DNA from: Paenibacillus sp. FSL R7-0273
Lineage (GTDB): Bacteria; Bacillota; Bacilli; Paenibacillales; Paenibacillaceae
Assembly (NCBI RefSeq): GCF_000758625.1
Contig: NZ_CP009283.1
Coordinates: forward strand, 3,235,501-3,299,500
Direction of reading: 5' to 3'
Length of the DNA stretch: 64,000 nt
The number at the start of each line of letters is the position of its first letter. The first letter of the stretch is position 1. The notes below the pieces were generated by a model, which worked only from the letters and a program-made list of their open reading frames with translations, was not told where the DNA came from and did no database searches. Positions 62,658-64,000 of this stretch are shown one piece after another. A program made the position numbers and the translations under genes.

Positions 62658-63398
62658 TCAGCTGGTGTATGTATTCTTGACCCGTTTCGACAGGAAAAAA
62701 TATGGCAGCCATACAATTGCGTAGATGGTCGATTGTAAAACACCTTCATAGACGTTCGTGCCTTCAAACACCTCATCGGCAAAGCCACCGGTTATGTGCA
62801 GGACTAATGCAAGGTCGATGTAAGTGAATACGGCGGAAATTATAATAATAGCTACAGCAAGCTGTTTGAACTGCTTTCTGCGTTTGATGCACATGAATGC
62901 CATGACCATTAATAAAATGATAATTAACACTTCTATAATTGTTTCAAAATATAAGGTAGGCATCCATAGAGCGCTGTAGTATTCATTAGAAGGATCAGCG
63001 AGACTGCGGAAGTCTGCCATTGTGAGCGTTACATAGGTGTCGTAACAGTTCAGGATATGCAGTACGAATTGGCTGGCCATTCCCAGTGCAAATAAAATTA
63101 GCCAGCCGCCGAAGCCGTACGGTCTTTTTTTCTGAGGATATGTATAAGGAGCTGATTCGGCTGCCGCTGCAGCCTCTCTATGTCCCGACTGCCCATACTC
63201 TGCCCTGTCGGAGCGGAGCTGTCTGCGGACCTTATCAAAGGAGCGGCCCACCAGGCCGAAGCAAAAGGCAAAGATTACTCCATTCAACAACATGCCCATG
63301 AACCCGAAATCATACCGGATCAGAGCCAAATAATAAAAAACAAAGCTGAAAAACAAACCTGTAATAGAAAACACGCCTGCCACTATATTCACCCACAT
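62658..63398 (-). CDS. DUF2569-type membrane protein
   Basis: A 246-residue protein: two N-terminal segments, a charged Ala/Glu-rich linker (55-90), then four segments beginning YGFGGWLILFALGM, the pattern of DUF2569. It is convergent with the LytTR gene, 24 bases away. Function unknown. Confidence 0.75.
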   Translation of the reverse strand: MWVNIVAGVFSITGLFFSFVFYYLALIRYDFGFMGMLLNGVIFAFCFGLVGRSFDKVRRQLRSDRAEYGQSGHREAAAAAESAPYTYPQKKRPYGFGGWLILFALGMASQFVLHILNCYDTYVTLTMADFRSLADPSNEYYSALWMPTLYFETIIEVLIIILLMVMAFMCIKRRKQFKQLAVAIIIISAVFTYIDLALVLHITGGFADEVFEGTNVYEGVLQSTIYAIVWLPYFFLSKRVKNTYTS

Positions 63399-63514
63399 CA
63401 GGTCTGCATCGGATGCAGTATTTGCTGGTAGTCTGCAGATTTAAGATTACATTACAGGTGGATGTTATGAAATAACATAAATCTCATATTTAGCTAAAGG
63501 TTGTATGAAGGAGT

Positions 63515-63718
63515 ATGTACACAAAAAATCGGAGCCCTATTTCTAGGGCTCCTTTCATGGGAGAGGAGAAACCGGACGAAGAGCTTATGGGGAAACGTAA
63601 GCCTGCTCCGCGGTTGTCTACGACATTTTGTGATGTCGATAATTACATGATGTCCGGAAATGAATGGTTCTATACACAGATGCTGAAACATTTTGGGCTT
63701 CGCTCAAAACTGACATAG
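63515..63718 (+). CDS. Possible small hypothetical protein
   Basis: A 67-codon frame upstream of rsmD, with acidic and basic residues first and CDVDNYMMSGNEWFYTQML near the end. AAGGAG is only one base before ATG 63515; ATG 63557 and ATG 63587 are alternatives. A strong hairpin (63531-63552) lies inside the frame, which argues against the longest form. Confidence 0.35.
   Translation: MYTKNRSPISRAPFMGEEKPDEELMGKRKPAPRLSTTFCDVDNYMMSGNEWFYTQMLKHFGLRSKLT
63531..63552. promoter_or_regulatory. Strong hairpin upstream of rsmD
   Basis: GGAGCCCT and AGGGCTCC form an 8-bp stem with a 6-base loop, followed by TTTC. It is not near the 3' end of a rightward gene, so its role is unclear. Confidence 0.5.
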
Positions 63719-63769
63719 ATAGACAACCTTTTTATTTACCCTGATAATTGTGGTACTATAGGCTTGGAC

Positions 63770-63789
63770 TTATGCCCTATAAGGCATAA
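63770..63789. promoter_or_regulatory. Imperfect palindrome in the rsmD promoter region
   Basis: TTATGCCCTATAAGGCATAA is a dyad with one mismatched pair, 28 bases before the rsmD start. TTTACC and TACTAT lie just upstream as possible promoter elements. Confidence 0.4.
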
Positions 63790-63817
63790 CAAACAGAGAC
63801 ATAGAGCAGGTGAATCG

Positions 63818-64000
63818 GTGAGAGTTGTATCGGGAAGTGCCAAGGGGAGACCCTTGAAGAGTGTTCCGGGTAACGGGACGCGTCCAACGACCGACAAGGT
63901 GAAGGAAGCGCTGTTCAGCATGATCGGCCCTTATTTTGACGGCGGGATTGCGCTGGATTTGTTCGCTGGGACCGGCGGTCTGGGGATTGAAGCGCTGAGC
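63818..64000 (+). CDS. rsmD: 16S rRNA (guanine966-N2)-methyltransferase RsmD (3' end outside window)
   Basis: The first 61 residues are visible: [13 protein letters not shown], then [15 protein letters not shown], and SAM motif [16 protein letters not shown]. These are diagnostic of RsmD, which methylates G966 of 16S rRNA. GTG at 63818 has AGCAGGTG upstream. The frame runs off the right edge. Confidence 0.95.
   Translation, partial: MRVVSGSAKGRPLKSVPGNGTRPTTDKVKEALFSMIGPYFDGGIALDLFAGTGGLGIEALS

Overview
The window looks like a chromosomal segment of a spore-forming, motile Firmicute, most likely Paenibacillus or a close relative. I infer this from the roughly balanced base composition, AGGAGG-type ribosome binding sites with many TTG/GTG starts, a YjcZ-type sporulation protein, an MrpA-B fused antiporter operon, an agr-type peptide locus and the family content. 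No rRNA, tRNA, insertion sequence or CRISPR array was seen. The window cuts a polyprenyl synthase at its left edge and rsmD at its right edge.

Region by region. 1-8.9 kb: polyprenyl synthase end; an alpha/beta hydrolase behind a Fur-like box; a five-gene NikABCDE/CntABCDF-type ABC importer behind a near-perfect Zur box; then a divergent GntR-ATPase-permease module whose promoter is overlapped by an exact palindrome. 9-14.7 kb: a BlaI-like repressor with an M56 (BlaR1-like) membrane protease, a beta/gamma-crystallin-like protein, an AraC regulator divergent from a DapA-family aldolase, and a DUF1697 protein. 14.7-21.4 kb: a KdpD/Usp-like gene followed by the complete Mrp Na+/H+ antiporter operon (fused A-B, then C to G), with a good sigma-A promoter and a leader hairpin. 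21.5-27 kb: MFS transporter, membrane phosphoesterase, DUF975 protein, and a chemoreceptor with a sigma-D-type promoter. 27.1-32.7 kb: a Fur-box ABC importer whose binding-protein gene is frameshifted, a secreted alkaline phosphatase, and a divergent amidohydrolase lipoprotein. 32.8-47.6 kb: orphan SecA2, XRE regulator, CPBP protease, serine hydrolase, a second chemoreceptor, secreted and lipoprotein genes, methyltransferase, rhodanese and an APH-like kinase. 47.6-56.5 kb: a degenerate intergenic repeat plus long hairpin, photolyase, second crystallin paralogue, a five-gene double ABC/GntR module, PilZ protein, pentapeptide-repeat protein and a diguanylate cyclase. 56.6-60.8 kb: a Trp-rich 41-residue ORF, a glucosaminidase-holin pair, a small unknown protein, a YjcZ sporulation protein and a secreted hydrolase. 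60.9-64 kb: the agr-like locus, a DUF2569 protein and rsmD.

The most interesting system is the agr-like locus at 60929-62633. It has a membrane protein resembling a sensor without a kinase, an AgrB protease with its His and Cys in place, a 44-residue AgrD-like precursor that has Ser instead of Cys at the ring position, and a LytTR DNA-binding protein without a receiver domain. If the reading is right, a lactone peptide is made and released here, but the usual two-component phosphorelay is absent from the locus. The clearest regulatory signals are the Zur box at 6889-6905, the Fur box at 29643-29657, the GntR palindrome at 6961-6978 and the two sigma-D-like promoters in front of the chemoreceptors.

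All calls come from reading the sequence and recalling family motifs; no database search was run.
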